From the NCBI RefSeq assembly GCF_042683045.1, contig NZ_JBHUIT010000003.1:248001-312000 (forward strand): a DNA stretch of 64,000 nucleotides, read 5' to 3'. The stretch comes from Luteolibacter algae (GTDB lineage Bacteria > Verrucomicrobiota > Verrucomicrobiia > Verrucomicrobiales > Akkermansiaceae). Shown in pieces: positions 63,866 to 64,000 of this stretch (positions are counted from its first letter, which is position 1; every line of letters begins with the position of its first letter). Both the position numbers and the translations under genes were made by a program. The notes beneath the pieces were generated by a model. That model made no database searches. It was not told the DNA's origin and saw only the letters and a program-made list of their open reading frames with translations.

Positions 63866-64000
63866 TCAATCGGGATCGATTTCCAAGCGGGGCGGTTTTC
63901 TCATCCGTATGGTCTCCTCGAAATCCCCTAGATCCAAGCTATCGAGAACATTGGTGCTACGGCGGCGGAAACTACCCTCATTGCTGTGCGCCGCATAACT
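63866..64000 (-). CDS. Partial gene at right edge, C-terminal end of unknown protein
   Basis: On the minus strand an open frame of 44 codons runs from the window edge to a TGA at 63866-63868. It reads SYAAHSNEGSFRRRSTNVLD and ends KPPRLEIDPD. It is convergent with the AsmA-like gene. The start lies beyond the window, and no family can be named. Confidence 0.45.
   Translation of the reverse strand, partial: SYAAHSNEGSFRRRSTNVLDSLDLGDFEETIRMRKPPRLEIDPD

Overview
The window looks like a chromosomal segment of a Gram-negative bacterium, most likely from the Verrucomicrobiota (inference). It has an outer-membrane polysaccharide export system, C-terminal Phe beta-barrels, a PEP-CTERM protein, System II cytochrome c maturation proteins (ResB/CcsA), a class III fructose-bisphosphatase, few Shine-Dalgarno sites and a moderately GC-rich core. 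No rRNA or other taxonomic marker is present, so this placement is tentative.

Layout. 1-5.9 kb: end of a beta-barrel gene, then a likely operon on the + strand of a flavin/2Fe-2S oxidoreductase, a two-domain lipoprotein, ResB and CcsA. 5.9-10.85 kb: seventeen tandem palindromic units in four blocks around a REP-associated tyrosine transposase (RAYT), with WcaJ-, WecG/TagA- and VanZ-type genes between the blocks. 11.3-29.5 kb: a large exopolysaccharide locus on the - strand (glycosyltransferases, acetyltransferases, Wzy-like and Wzx proteins, UDP-glucose dehydrogenase, GDP-mannose dehydratase, Wzc-type tyrosine kinase, Wza-type exporter, beta-barrel, PEP-CTERM protein, O-antigen ligase family protein). 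Its central part, about 11.3-18.1 kb, is clearly more AT-rich than its flanks. 29.5-33.6 kb: a secreted protein and a GH127 glycosidase.

33.7-45.5 kb: a group that reads like stress survival and glucan storage. It holds Ku and LigD (non-homologous end joining), a DUF892 ferritin-like protein, a GH13 enzyme with CBM20, an SDR, a cytochrome oxidase subunit IV-like protein, MalQ, DUF202 and DUF421 membrane proteins, a glycine-zipper protein and a glutaredoxin-MauE fusion. 45.7-51.5 kb: one 1,941-residue helicase-nuclease, a probable defence gene, near a tRNA-Lys. 52.1-55.0 kb: class III FBPase and a SirB1-like protein. 55.3-60.9 kb: a decayed type I restriction-modification locus (frameshifted hsdR, hsdS tail, hsdM fragment) that still carries an intact-looking PIN / XRE-ImmA pair. 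61.4-64 kb: tRNA-Val, a secreted protein, an AsmA-like protein and the tail of one more gene.

The most striking signal is the REP/RAYT region. Each unit is a pair of inverted hairpins, and both hairpins carry a GTAG foot, the tetranucleotide that RAYT transposases recognise in Enterobacteria. Three of the genes bordering the arrays take their TAG stop codon from the GGTAGGG end of a unit, a fourth overlaps it by one base, and a fifth stops two bases away.
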